The notes under the pieces are model-generated. The model did not search any database. It was not told the DNA's origin and saw only the letters and a list, made by a program, of their open reading frames with translations. The position numbers and the translations under genes are program-made. From NCBI RefSeq assembly GCF_022627325.1, contig NZ_JAETZZ010000007.1, forward strand, positions 225,641 through 289,640: 64,000 bases of DNA, written 5' to 3'. Of the stretch, positions 18,763 through 27,288 are shown piece after piece (the stretch's first letter is position 1; each line of letters starts with the position of its first letter). Source of the stretch: Pseudomonas putida (GTDB taxonomy: Bacteria > Pseudomonadota > Gammaproteobacteria > Pseudomonadales > Pseudomonadaceae).

Positions 18763-19420
18763 GGCGCTCCGCGTCGCTCAGGGCAGCGCTGCCACTGCTG
18801 TCGGGCATGCGCAGCACGGTGCTGTCACCCTGGGTTTCGCTCAGCACGATGCGCTCGACATAGCGCCCCCCGCTGATGTCGATGTGGGTGAAGACCTGCT
18901 TGAGCAGCAACGAACGGGGCGTCAGGCGCAATTGCCACTGCTCGGCCTCGCCGCTCAGGCTCAACTCGAAGTCCCGTTGCAGGCCGCTGCTGTCGCCTTG
19001 CAGCACAGCGAAGAACAGGCGGTTCTGCTCGGCCCCGGCGCTGCGGCTGGGCAGGGTTTGCCAGCCACTCGGGTCGCGCCGGGCAATGCCTTGGGCGTCG
19101 ATGCGGTAATCCTGGCGCAGTGGCGTTTGCAGCAGCCACAGCAGGCCAAGGTCGCGGGCCAGCACGAAGCGGCCCTTGCTCAACAGGGGCTGGGGCAGGG
19201 CACGCAGATGCTTTTCCTGGATGAACGGACCCTTGATCACCGCCGGCGCGCTCAGCTGCTTTTGCAGGTCGTCGAGGCCGAAGGCGAAGGCCAAAGGGCT
19301 GATGAGCGACATCACGATTACAGCGAGGATCTTGCGGGAGCGGCCTTGTGCTCGCGCTGATCTGCCCGAGTTCGAGCCAGGGCGCAGTGCCGAGAATGAC
19401 CGGTACAGGCTGTGTTTCAT
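18746..19420 (-). CDS. LolA-like outer-membrane lipoprotein carrier protein of the APE cluster
   Basis: A 224-residue exported protein from the ATG at 19420, which overlaps the thioesterase stop by 4 bp. The mature part starts FGLDDLQKQLSAPAVIKGPF and has the LolA-fold features GPFIQEKHLRALPQPLLSKG and YRIDAQGI. It probably carries the hydrophobic pigment across the periplasm between the MMPL exporter and the outer membrane (ApeL position). The N-terminus is odd: about 30 polar, Arg/Ser-rich residues (LRPGSNSGRSARAQGRSRK) precede the hydrophobic signal core ILAVIVMSLISPLAFAF. The DNA under this extension resembles a Pseudomonas REP sequence. Confidence 0.78.
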   Translation of the reverse strand: MKHSLYRSFSALRPGSNSGRSARAQGRSRKILAVIVMSLISPLAFAFGLDDLQKQLSAPAVIKGPFIQEKHLRALPQPLLSKGRFVLARDLGLLWLLQTPLRQDYRIDAQGIARRDPSGWQTLPSRSAGAEQNRLFFAVLQGDSSGLQRDFELSLSGEAEQWQLRLTPRSLLLKQVFTHIDISGGRYVERIVLSETQGDSTVLRMPDSSGSAALSDAERRDFAN

Positions 19421-19842
19421 GCCAGCACCTGCTGCACGGCGTCGAGCATCACCTGCGGCGAGGCCAACTGCATCTCGCCGCTGTCGATATGCACCGCGAC
19501 CTGCACGGTGCTGGCCCGGGTCATGCGTTCGCCGGTCATGGCGTCGCTGATCAGGTAGTGGATCTTCAGACGGTTTTCCCACTCCACCAGGCTGGCGCGC
19601 ACGGTAAGGTGCTGGCCGAAGGTGGCGCCGCGGATGTAGCGCAGTTGCAGGTCGATCACCGGCCACGCGTAGCCGCTGGCCTGCATCTGCAGGTAATTGT
19701 GGGCCAGGCGGTCGAGCAGGGCGCAGCGGGCCACCTCCAGGTACTTCACGTAATGGCCGTGCCAGACGATGTGCATGCTATCGACGTCGAAGAAGGGAAC
19801 GACGATCTCGCTGTCGACATGGAAGACCCCGGGGTTACGCAT
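19417..19842 (-). CDS. apeK: 4-hydroxybenzoyl-CoA-type thioesterase (ApeK-type)
   Basis: A 141-residue hotdog thioesterase of the YbgC/4HBT group. PFFDVDSMHIVWHGHYVKYL carries the family Asp21, His28 and Tyr31. It would release or edit acyl chains from the carrier proteins; the E. coli homologue ApeK is described as having that role. The ATG at 19842 is the first in-frame start compatible with the domain and overlaps the ammonia-lyase by 8 bp. Confidence 0.85.
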   Translation of the reverse strand: MRNPGVFHVDSEIVVPFFDVDSMHIVWHGHYVKYLEVARCALLDRLAHNYLQMQASGYAWPVIDLQLRYIRGATFGQHLTVRASLVEWENRLKIHYLISDAMTGERMTRASTVQVAVHIDSGEMQLASPQVMLDAVQQVLA

Positions 19843-21379
19843 GCAACCTCCAGTGGCGCTGGGCGATACGCTGCAGACAGTGGCGCAGGTCGCTTTCCAG
19901 GGCGCGGTCTTCGATGACTGGAGCGAAGTCCGCCAGCAGTGCTTCGTGCATGTGCGCCAGGGCTGGCGGCAGTGGCCGTGCGTCGGCCTGGCGGCTGCGC
20001 AGCCAAACACCTTGGTTGGCGGCCAGCAGCGAGGCGGCGGCAACCTGTTCGGTCAGCTCCAGCACCCGCAGGGCATCGCGTGCGGCGATGGTGCCCATGC
20101 TCACTTTGTCCTGGTTGTGGCACTCGGTGGAGCGCGAGAACACGCTGGCCGGCATGGTCTGCTTCAGGGCCTCGGCAGTCCAGGCGCTGGCGCCGATCTG
20201 CACGGCCTTGAAACCGTGGTTGATCATCGCTCGCTCGGCGTCGGCGCCGGAAAGGTTGCTCGGCAGGCCGTGGTTGTAGCGCACGTCCACCAGCAGCGCC
20301 AGCTGGCGGTCGAGCAGGTCGGCGACGTTGGCCACCAGGGTTTTCAGGCTGTCCATGGCAAACGCGATATGCCCGCCATAGAAGTGCCCGCCGTGCAGCA
20401 CACGCTCAGCGTCGCCATCGATGATCGGGTTGTCGTTGGCGCTGTTCAGTTCGGTTTCGATGAACCCGCGCAACCACCCCAGGCTGTCGGCCAGCACGCC
20501 GAGTACATGCGGGGCGCAGCGCAGCGAGTAGCGGTCCTGCAGGCGGTGCAGTGGTGGCAGTGGTGCGTCGATGGCCAGGTCCTGGCGCAGCCAGGCGGCG
20601 ACCTGGGTCTGGCCGGGGTGCGGCTTGGCGGCGAACAGGCGTTCGTCGAAGTGCTCCGGGTTGCCCTGCAGGCCGATCACATTGAGCGCGGTGATGCGCG
20701 TGGCCAACTGCAGCACGTAATCGGCACGGGCATAGGCCAGGCAGGCCAGGCCGGTCATGACCGCGGTGCCGTTCATCAGCGCCAAGGCTTCCTTGGGGCG
20801 CAGTACCAGCGGTTGCCAGCCCAGCTCGCGGTGCACATCGGCACTGCTGCGGCGCTGGCCCTGGTACATCACCTCACGCTCGCCGGACAGGGTCGCTGCC
20901 ACGTACGACAAGGGTGTCAGGTCCCCGCTGGCGCCCACCGAGCCTTCCTCGGGGATCAGCGGCAGGATGTCGTGGGCGAGAAAGTCGCGCAGGCGCTCGA
21001 GCAGTTCCAGGCGAACACCGGAAACGCCGTGGCTCAGCGAACGCAGGCGGGCGGCCAGCACCGCGCGGGTGGCGGGGGCGTCGAGCAGCTTGCCCAGCCC
21101 GCAGCCATGGAACGTGTACAGATGCTGTGGCAGGGCCTCCACGTGTTCCAGCGGCACGGCCACCACGCAGGAGTCGCCGTAGCCGGTGGTGACGCCGTAG
21201 ATCACCCCTTCCTTGTCGAGCAGGGTGTCGAGAAAGCGCGCGCCGCGGGCGATGCGTTCACGGTAGGCGGCGTCGTTCTGCAGCGCTACCTGCGCGCGGC
21301 GCTCGGCCAGGGCCAGGACATCTTCGATTGCCAGCGGCGATTCGCCGAAGGTGACAGGCTCATGCGGATGCATCGTCAT
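19835..21379 (-). CDS. Aromatic amino acid ammonia-lyase (HAL/PAL/TAL family)
   Basis: A 514-residue MIO enzyme. The Ala-Ser-Gly at 150-152 (GSVGASGDLTPL) cyclises to the MIO prosthetic group, and Tyr61 (IYGVTTGYG) is the catalytic loop tyrosine. By hand alignment the substrate-selectivity pair is Phe90-His91 (YTFHGCGLG), against Ser-His in histidine lyases, His-Leu in tyrosine lyases and Phe-Leu in phenylalanine lyases. It would make a cinnamate-type starter acid from Phe or Tyr, as TAL does in flexirubin pathways; histidine lyase is unlikely in this operon. Starts at 21379 or 21373 are equivalent. It overlaps the acyltransferase by 20 bp. Confidence 0.85.
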   Translation of the reverse strand: MTMHPHEPVTFGESPLAIEDVLALAERRAQVALQNDAAYRERIARGARFLDTLLDKEGVIYGVTTGYGDSCVVAVPLEHVEALPQHLYTFHGCGLGKLLDAPATRAVLAARLRSLSHGVSGVRLELLERLRDFLAHDILPLIPEEGSVGASGDLTPLSYVAATLSGEREVMYQGQRRSSADVHRELGWQPLVLRPKEALALMNGTAVMTGLACLAYARADYVLQLATRITALNVIGLQGNPEHFDERLFAAKPHPGQTQVAAWLRQDLAIDAPLPPLHRLQDRYSLRCAPHVLGVLADSLGWLRGFIETELNSANDNPIIDGDAERVLHGGHFYGGHIAFAMDSLKTLVANVADLLDRQLALLVDVRYNHGLPSNLSGADAERAMINHGFKAVQIGASAWTAEALKQTMPASVFSRSTECHNQDKVSMGTIAARDALRVLELTEQVAAASLLAANQGVWLRSRQADARPLPPALAHMHEALLADFAPVIEDRALESDLRHCLQRIAQRHWRLHA

Positions 21380-22298
21380 CGGTCTTCCAGAAAGGGTAGA
21401 AATTGAACCACTGCAATGGCGCCTGGACGCAGTAGTGCCCCAGGCGTGCGGCGTAGCGCGTGGCCCACTCGGCGATCACTTGGTCACGCTGGCCGCGCCG
21501 CCATTGCAGGCGTTCGGCGAAGGGTTCGAGGGTGATGTGGTAGCGGCCCTGGAGCTTGAGGCAGAACAGCAGGTTGAGCGGGCATTCGAGCATGCCGGCG
21601 AGTAGCCAGGGGCCTTGCGGGAAGGCCGCCGGGTGGCCGAGGAAATCCACCTCGACGGTACGTGCGCCGTGCAAGGGCACGCGGTCGCCGGCGATCGCCA
21701 GCCACTCGCCGCGCTCCAGTCGCTCGGACAGCTGCAGCATCACCGCTGGGTCCAGTTCGCTGACCTGAATCAGCCGCAGGTTAGTGGCACCGGCCTCACC
21801 GAGCAGGCGGTTGAAGCGCTCGGCATGGCGGGTGTGTACCAGCACGTTCATGGTTACCTGTTCGCCAATCTCGGCCAGGGCCCGGCACACTTCGAGGTTG
21901 CCCAAATGCGCACCGACCAGCATCTGCCCGCGTGCACCGCGCAGTTGCTGGCGCAGGTTGGCGGGGTCGTGGATCTCGATGTCCTCGATGCGCAGCTTGC
22001 CGTTCCACACATCGAGCTTGTCCAACAGTGCCTCGGCAAACGCCATGAACTGGCGAAACACCTGCCAATGGTTGGGCGCAGCGGTTTGCCCGGCGTTCCA
22101 TTGGTGCAGCCGCTGCTGGTACTGGCGGGCGCTGCGTCGGGCGCGGCGGCCAAACAGGAAGAAGTAGGCGACGATGAGGTGGATCAGCGGGCTGAGTACA
22201 CGGCGCCCGAGCAGGCGCACCAGGGTCGCGGTCAGCTTCATCAACCAGAAGCTGCCCCGTTCCTGGTGCTCGGCCCAGTGTTGTGGCTGTTCGCTCAT
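21360..22298 (-). CDS. LpxL/HtrB-like acyltransferase of the APE cluster
   Basis: A 312-residue membrane-associated acyltransferase (COG4261-like). VGAHLGNLEVC gives the H(x4)E catalytic motif at His131/Glu136. One N-terminal membrane segment spans 33-50 (LSPLIHLIVAYFFLFG). It would acylate the glycolipid or lipid anchor of the polyene. In E. coli I recall a fused glycosyltransferase-acyltransferase (ApeJ) at this place; here the two parts are separate, overlapping genes. The start ATG at 22298 overlaps the glycosyltransferase stop by 4 bp. Confidence 0.8.
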   Translation of the reverse strand: MSEQPQHWAEHQERGSFWLMKLTATLVRLLGRRVLSPLIHLIVAYFFLFGRRARRSARQYQQRLHQWNAGQTAAPNHWQVFRQFMAFAEALLDKLDVWNGKLRIEDIEIHDPANLRQQLRGARGQMLVGAHLGNLEVCRALAEIGEQVTMNVLVHTRHAERFNRLLGEAGATNLRLIQVSELDPAVMLQLSERLERGEWLAIAGDRVPLHGARTVEVDFLGHPAAFPQGPWLLAGMLECPLNLLFCLKLQGRYHITLEPFAERLQWRRGQRDQVIAEWATRYAARLGHYCVQAPLQWFNFYPFWKTDDDASA

Positions 22299-23029
22299 GC
22301 GCGCCACCTGCGCCAGAGTATCAGGGGTGCGCGCAGCAACATGCCGAAGAACAGCTTGGCGTGCATCTTCGAGATCAGCGCATTGTCGTGGAACAGGCGA
22401 AAGTGCGAGAGGCCGTCCTGTGGGTAGTGCACGCGGGTCGGCAGCCACTTCATGGGCTGGTTGCGCCAGGCCAGGCGCACGAGAATCTCCGGGTCGAAAT
22501 CCATGCGTTTGCCCAGCTTTACGCTGTCGATCATCGCCAGGGTCGCCGGCAGCGGGTAAACCCGAAAGCCGCACATGGAGTCAGGTATCTGCAGCGACAG
22601 GCTGTTGATCCACACCCACACGTGGGTCAGGTAGCGGGCGTACAGGCGGCCCTTGGGCACGCTGGCATCGTACTGTGGATAACCGCACACCAGCGCCTGT
22701 GGATAAGCTTGCGATTGCTCGACGAAGCGGCCGACATCGGCGAGATCGTGCTGGCCGTCGGCGTCCACTTGCAGGGCATGGCTGAAACCGAGCCGTGCGG
22801 CTTCGCGCAGGCCGGCCATGACTGCGCCGCCCTTGCCCTGGTTGACCGCCAGGGTCACCAGGTGCACGTCAGGCTGGCCGGCGAGGCGCCCCAGCACTTG
22901 GGCGCAGGGCGCGTAGCTGGCGTCATCTACCAGCACGCAGGGAAGGCCTGCGCGCAGCAGGTCGGCGACCACGGCCGGCACTGCCTGCTCGTGGTTGTAC
23001 ACCGGGATCACCGCACAGGGCTTATGCAC
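22295..23029 (-). CDS. Family 2 glycosyltransferase of the APE cluster
   Basis: A 244-residue GT-A glycosyltransferase like dolichol-phosphate mannose synthases. CAVIPVYNHEQAVP opens the nucleotide-sugar fold, VNQGKGGAVMAG is the loop motif and QVDADGQHD the DxD metal site near residue 90. The start chosen is the GTG at 23029: GGAGG ends 6 nt before it, and it overlaps the ligase stop by 8 bp. The longer ATG start at 23056 has no ribosome site. It probably glycosylates the polyene lipid anchor; sugar unknown. Confidence 0.82.
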   Translation of the reverse strand: MHKPCAVIPVYNHEQAVPAVVADLLRAGLPCVLVDDASYAPCAQVLGRLAGQPDVHLVTLAVNQGKGGAVMAGLREAARLGFSHALQVDADGQHDLADVGRFVEQSQAYPQALVCGYPQYDASVPKGRLYARYLTHVWVWINSLSLQIPDSMCGFRVYPLPATLAMIDSVKLGKRMDFDPEILVRLAWRNQPMKWLPTRVHYPQDGLSHFRLFHDNALISKMHAKLFFGMLLRAPLILWRRWRA

Positions 23030-24701
23030 AGACGGCCTCCAGCAGAATACGGCCACTGGAGCAGGGCAACCCAGCGCAGGTGAAGGTGAAGTACAGCTTG
23101 CCGCGCGCGCTGTCCCAGCGCAGGGTCAGCGCCAGTTCATCGCCTGGGCGCACCAGCTGCTGGAACTTGAGCACTTCCATGCCGCTGAAGCGCCGCTCGC
23201 AATCGAGCAGTTCGCCGCCGAGGTCGATGGCCCAGTCGATCTGGACCACGCCCGGCAGTACCGGGGTCTGCGGGAAGTGCCCGGGGAAACACGCCAGGTC
23301 CAGCGGCACGGCCAGGCGCAGGTGCAGTTCGTCGCCCTCGCGGCGCTGTTCCAGCACCTCGGGCGCCAGGCTGCGCTGGGCCAGCAGCAGGGCCTGCAAG
23401 TTGGCCTGGGGCAGCTTGCCCTGGCTGTTCAGCGGCAGGCGGCGCAGCAACCGCCAACGGCGTGGCAGGGCCAGCGCTTCGCAGTGGCTGGCCAGGTGCG
23501 TGCGCAGGCCGTCGACCAGCGCCCGACGGCCAAGGTTGCGCAATGTGTGCAGGCCTGCCGGGCTTGGCACCAGCAGCGCGCCAAGGAAGGCGCGGCCTTC
23601 CTCGATCATGCCCAGGCGCGCTTCGGCGACCCACGGGTGGCTGCACAGGGCCTGTTCGAGCATCGGCAGGGAGATACGCTTTTCTTCCAGCTTGACGATA
23701 CGGTCCAGGCGCCCGAGCAGGCGGAAGCGCCCGCCTTCGACGAACTCGACGGCATCGGCGCTCTGCTCGACATGGCCGGCTGGCAGGTAGCTGGAGGCGA
23801 TGCGCAAGGCACCTTGCTCATCCTGGCTCAGTTGCACATCGGCGAACGGGCTCCACAGTTCTTCGCCCTGACGCCAGGCGATGCCGCCGGTTTCCGAGCT
23901 GCCGAGGATTTCCGCCGGCCACTGGCCCAGGCGCTGGTGCAGGCGCTCGCCAGCCTCCGCCGGCAGTTCGCCGCCGGACGAGAACACTAGGCGCACCGGG
24001 CGCAGGGCCGCCCAGTCGAGGTTGTCGCCCATGCGCTTGAGGAGCGCCGGGCTGGCCACCCAGGCAAATGCCGGGTGTTCGCGGCTGGCACGTTGCAGGT
24101 CTTCGGGGAAGGGTAGCGGGCGGCGCTCGAAGCCACGCCCGGCGCACAGGGGCCAGAGCACGCGGAACAGCAGCCCATAGATGTGCTGGGTGGCGACGCT
24201 GCCGATGATCCACGCATCGCCCAAGGTGCTGCCCCATAGTCGTTCCAGGGCGGTCACTTCGTTGGCCAGCTGGCGCAGCTGCTTGTCGATGCGCTTTGGC
24301 TCGCCGCTGGAGCCGGAGGTGCAGAGGCTGATCCGGCACTGCGCCAGATCCAGGTCGGCAGGTTCCAGGGCGTTGCCCAGCAAGGCCTCCAGCGTGGCAT
24401 CGCCTGGCTGATCGCTGAGCCACAGGTCGACTTGGGCATTCCAGCGCTCGCGGGTTGCCGGTTGCAGGTCGGCGGGCAGCAGCACCTCGACTCCGGCCCG
24501 CCAGGCGCCCAGCAGCGCGGCCGCCAGTTGCGCGGCGTCTTCCAGATGCACTGCCAGGCGTTTGACCCCACGCTGGCGCAGGCCACCGGCCAACTGCAGG
24601 GCCTGCCGGCACAGTGCGGCGTGGTCCAGGGCCGGCGCCTGGGTCACCTGGCGCGGCGCTTCCAGCGGGCGCAGCAGGTGTTCGAGGTTGATCCAGTTCA
24701 T
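23022..24701 (-). CDS. apeH: Aryl/acyl AMP ligase fused to a C-terminal hotdog dehydratase (ApeH-ApeI fusion)
   Basis: A 559-residue two-domain protein. Residues 1-450 are an ANL adenylating enzyme: CTSGSSGEPKRID (127-139), GSSETGG (267-273), LLGRLDRIVKLEEKRIS and LNSQGKL with the C-terminal catalytic lysine. It activates the aromatic starter acid and loads it on ACP. Residues about 455-559 are a FabZ/ApeI-like hotdog with CFPGHFPQTPVLPGV (His475). In the E. coli system ApeH and ApeI are, as I recall, separate proteins. The ATG at 24701 overlaps the membrane protein gene by 4 bp. The fusion is one uninterrupted reading frame. Confidence 0.88.
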   Translation of the reverse strand: MNWINLEHLLRPLEAPRQVTQAPALDHAALCRQALQLAGGLRQRGVKRLAVHLEDAAQLAAALLGAWRAGVEVLLPADLQPATRERWNAQVDLWLSDQPGDATLEALLGNALEPADLDLAQCRISLCTSGSSGEPKRIDKQLRQLANEVTALERLWGSTLGDAWIIGSVATQHIYGLLFRVLWPLCAGRGFERRPLPFPEDLQRASREHPAFAWVASPALLKRMGDNLDWAALRPVRLVFSSGGELPAEAGERLHQRLGQWPAEILGSSETGGIAWRQGEELWSPFADVQLSQDEQGALRIASSYLPAGHVEQSADAVEFVEGGRFRLLGRLDRIVKLEEKRISLPMLEQALCSHPWVAEARLGMIEEGRAFLGALLVPSPAGLHTLRNLGRRALVDGLRTHLASHCEALALPRRWRLLRRLPLNSQGKLPQANLQALLLAQRSLAPEVLEQRREGDELHLRLAVPLDLACFPGHFPQTPVLPGVVQIDWAIDLGGELLDCERRFSGMEVLKFQQLVRPGDELALTLRWDSARGKLYFTFTCAGLPCSSGRILLEAVCA

Positions 24702-25243
24702 GAGCGTCCTCGCACACGTTGTCTTATCAGCCATTCGATGGCGAACAGCAGGCCCATCGCGGCATAGGCGATCACGCCGTTGTACAGGGTCCACCAGCGC
24801 AGTGGCGCCCACAGCGTGAGGCTGGCGGCGATCAGGCCGTTGCACAGAAAGAACAGGCTCCACGCCTCGGTCACCCGGCGCGTGTAGCGCACGGCCCGGG
24901 GTGGCAATTCAGGGTCACGCAGGCGCGCCAGGCGCTCGGCCATGGGCATGCCGTGCAGCAGGGTGCTGCCGAACAGGGCGAGCATGAAGGCGCTGATCAG
25001 CACCGGGTACCAGCGCAGCAGTTGCTGGCTGTCGGACAGCCCCAGCACGCCACAGAATGCCAGCGCCGCCAGCGCCATCCACAGGCTGCCCGGGCGGCGC
25101 GGCGCGCTCAGGGCGCGGGCCAGCCAGAGGGCGCCAAGCAGCAGGCCGAATTGCCAGGGGGCGAAATGGGCCATGCCGAAATGCACGGCAAACGGATAGA
25201 GCAGGCCGGCCAACAGCAGACCGAGGCCGATCAGGCGTTTCAT
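24698..25243 (-). CDS. COG4648-type integral membrane protein of the APE cluster
   Basis: A 181-residue inner-membrane protein with about five to six helices (residues 3-22, 28-44, 53-70, 78-96, 128-146, 150-168) and a basic cytosolic loop RYTRRVTEAW between the fourth and fifth. The family accompanies APE and related lipid-conjugate clusters (ApeG position). Its biochemical role is not known; a scaffold for the ligase and acyltransferases is a guess. It overlaps the ACP gene by 4 bp. Confidence 0.75.
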   Translation of the reverse strand: MKRLIGLGLLLAGLLYPFAVHFGMAHFAPWQFGLLLGALWLARALSAPRRPGSLWMALAALAFCGVLGLSDSQQLLRWYPVLISAFMLALFGSTLLHGMPMAERLARLRDPELPPRAVRYTRRVTEAWSLFFLCNGLIAASLTLWAPLRWWTLYNGVIAYAAMGLLFAIEWLIRQRVRGRS

Positions 25244-25494
25244 GCCGTCGGGTTTACCAGGCGGAACACGGCCTCGACCACGTCATTGACGGTACGTACC
25301 GACTTGAAATCGTCAGCGGCGATCTTCTTGCCGGTCTGGCGCTTGATGTGGTCGATCAGGTCGACGGCATCGATGCTGTCGATTTCCAGGTCCTGATACA
25401 GGTTGGATTGCAGAGAGATGCTGGCCGGTTCCAGTTCGAACAGTTCGACCAGAGCGTCGCGCAGGATGTTGAAGATGTCTTCGCGGGTTTGCAT
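25240..25494 (-). CDS. apeF: Acyl carrier protein 2 (ApeF-type)
   Basis: An 84-residue acyl carrier protein. The phosphopantetheine site is Ser40 in LEIDSIDAVDL. It carries the growing chain as a thioester. It lies 9 bp behind a second, distinct ACP gene and overlaps the membrane-protein gene by 4 bp. Which of the two holds the starter and which the extender chain cannot be read from the sequence; the E/F naming follows gene order. Confidence 0.88.
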   Translation of the reverse strand: MQTREDIFNILRDALVELFELEPASISLQSNLYQDLEIDSIDAVDLIDHIKRQTGKKIAADDFKSVRTVNDVVEAVFRLVNPTA

Positions 25495-25503
25495 GGTACG
25501 TTC

Positions 25504-25776
25504 TCAGGCGGCCTGACGGGCGGTGACGAATGCCGCCAGCGTGGCGACGTTGCTGAAGTGGTTGCGGGTGTCCTTGGCATCGGCGTCGATCTTGAAGCCG
25601 TAGCGCTTCTGGATCGCCAGGCCGAGTTCCAGTGCGTCTACCGAGTCCAGGCCCAGGCCTTCGCCGAACAGGGGTTGTTCATCGTCGATGTCCTGAACGC
25701 TGATGTCTTCCAGGCCCAGGGCGTCGATGATCAGCTGTTTGAGGTCACGGTTCAGGTCTTGCTGTGGCACGCTCAT
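25504..25776 (-). CDS. apeE: Acyl carrier protein 1 (ApeE-type)
   Basis: A 90-residue acyl carrier protein with Ser45 in GLGLDSVDALEL. The ATG at 25776 has AGGAG about 10 nt upstream and lies 32 bp inside the end of the acyltransferase gene. It shares little beyond the core motif with the next ACP, so the pair is old and probably has divided functions. Confidence 0.88.
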   Translation of the reverse strand: MSVPQQDLNRDLKQLIIDALGLEDISVQDIDDEQPLFGEGLGLDSVDALELGLAIQKRYGFKIDADAKDTRNHFSNVATLAAFVTARQAA

Positions 25777-26563
25777 TGGCGGCGAGCTCCTTGATGAAGT
25801 AGTGGTGCAGATGGTCGTTGAGCAGCCGCGATGCCTTGGGGGCGGGGCCCAGGGCGGCGAAGGCCTGAGGATCGATATCGGCGCCGACCTTGAGGGTAAA
25901 GTGCACGCGGCGGCTGGGAATGCGGTACCAGGGTTCATTCTTGGTCAGCGTGGTGGGGCTGACCTGGATGGTCACCGGGGTGATGATCTTCGCACCGCGC
26001 AGGGCGATTGCGGCGGCGCCACGATGAAAGGCCGGCGCCTGGCCGGGCGAGGTGCGCGTGCCTTCGGGGAAGATCACCAGTGGCTGGCCCTGGCGCAGCG
26101 ACTCCACGGCGGTGTCGAGCATGTCCAGGCTGCCGTCGTTGCCGATGTACTGGGCTTCGCTGACCGGACCGCGGGTGAATGGGTTGTCGAACAGGCTCTG
26201 CTTGACCACGCAGTTGGCCTGGCGCACCAGGCCAATGAGAAACACCACGTCGATCAGCGACGGGTGGTTGGCGATGATCATCTGCCCAGGCCGGCCGAGG
26301 CGCTCGGCGCCGTCGATCTGGTAAGTCAGCACGCCGGTGGCGTGCATGAACCGCACGAAACGCCAGAACAGCCAACTGATGGTGCGCCGCGCGCGCCGGC
26401 GATGGCGTTCGGCACCGCCTGGCAGGCAGGCCAGCAGCGGAAAGACCAGCAGGCGCAGGCACAAACCGCCCAGGCCGAACAGAAAGAAGCTCGCGGCGGT
26501 GGCCACCAGACGCCAATAGTAAGCGTCGCGTGGCCGGCTCACGGCTGTCGTTGCCAGTTCCAT
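25745..26563 (-). CDS. PlsC-like 1-acyl-sn-glycerol-3-phosphate acyltransferase of the APE cluster
   Basis: A 272-residue acyltransferase with one N-terminal membrane segment (residues 18-48). ANHPSLIDVVF gives the H(x4)D catalytic motif (His100, Asp105), and VIFPEGTRTSPGQ is the substrate-binding block. It may transfer the polyene from ACP to a lipid anchor (ApeD position). The ATG at 26563 overlaps the chain-length-factor gene by 25 bp; the frame is open upstream but unrelated to the family. Confidence 0.82.
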   Translation of the reverse strand: MELATTAVSRPRDAYYWRLVATAASFFLFGLGGLCLRLLVFPLLACLPGGAERHRRRARRTISWLFWRFVRFMHATGVLTYQIDGAERLGRPGQMIIANHPSLIDVVFLIGLVRQANCVVKQSLFDNPFTRGPVSEAQYIGNDGSLDMLDTAVESLRQGQPLVIFPEGTRTSPGQAPAFHRGAAAIALRGAKIITPVTIQVSPTTLTKNEPWYRIPSRRVHFTLKVGADIDPQAFAALGPAPKASRLLNDHLHHYFIKELAANERATARPEP

Positions 26564-27288
26564 GTACGACGATTCCAGGTGTGGGTGAAGGAATTGCAGC
26601 CAGTCAGCATGGCTTTGAGCCAGCTGAGGCCGTGAGGCAATTCCACGGGAGGTGTTGCCAACGCCTGCCCGGGCGCGAGTTGCCATTGCTGGCCGGGGGT
26701 CAGCAGCAGGCCCAGGGCGTAGGCGAAGGGCACGTCGTCGATCCAAGGGCTGTAGGCCTCGGGGGGCAGTTCCTCGGTGACGATCAACAGCACGGCGGGT
26801 GCACCCTCGGCCAGCAGTGCCGCCGCCTCCAGCACGCCTTGCTCGAACCCGTCGCCCGCGGCCGCCAGGGCGGTCATTTCGCTGGTCGAGCCGCGCAGGA
26901 TCGACCACAGGCCGATGACCGCGTTGTGCACCGACAGGCTGAACTGAGTGGGCGACAGCGGCTGGCGTGCGGCCAGCTCGCTGAGAATCGAAAAGGTGCG
27001 GGGCGTTTCACCGTGGCGCGATACGAACACCAGTGGCAACTGCTCGCGGCCCTCGGCCAATGGCCAACCCACGGCAAAGGCCATGCGCGCCAGGTGGCTG
27101 AGGCGACGGCGTTGCATGGCGGGCAGGAAGCTCACGTCAGGCGCCTGCGCATCGCTGCGTGGCGGCTGATGGCCATTTGCCCATAATTGCCAGTCGGCGT
27201 GTGTCGAGAGGCCAGGGGCCCACGCGCGCCATTGGCTGATGTCGAAGGTGATCACGGTGCTTTGTTTCCCGCCCTGAGGGACTTCCAT
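26539..27288 (-). CDS. apeC: Beta-ketoacyl synthase-like chain-length factor (ApeC-type)
   Basis: A 249-residue half-length thiolase-fold protein (PF13723-type ketoacyl-synt_2). The active-site cysteine region is replaced by SVHNAVIGLWSI (about 119-130), so it cannot condense alone; APE systems pair such a subunit with ApeO to set chain length. The start is uncertain. The ATG at 27288 is used here; the GTG at 27255 (238 residues, starting at ITFDISQW) is also good, while the ATG at 27333 lies only about 10 nt behind the predicted transcription start. It is the first gene of the 17-kb operon. Confidence 0.82.
   Translation of the reverse strand: MEVPQGGKQSTVITFDISQWRAWAPGLSTHADWQLWANGHQPPRSDAQAPDVSFLPAMQRRRLSHLARMAFAVGWPLAEGREQLPLVFVSRHGETPRTFSILSELAARQPLSPTQFSLSVHNAVIGLWSILRGSTSEMTALAAAGDGFEQGVLEAAALLAEGAPAVLLIVTEELPPEAYSPWIDDVPFAYALGLLLTPGQQWQLAPGQALATPPVELPHGLSWLKAMLTGCNSFTHTWNRRTWNWQRQP

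Noticed and set aside
10253..21406. Many 300-650-codon plus-strand frames across the polyene operon
   Set aside because: All are shadows of the minus-strand genes, which carry intact catalytic motifs and overlap start-to-stop.
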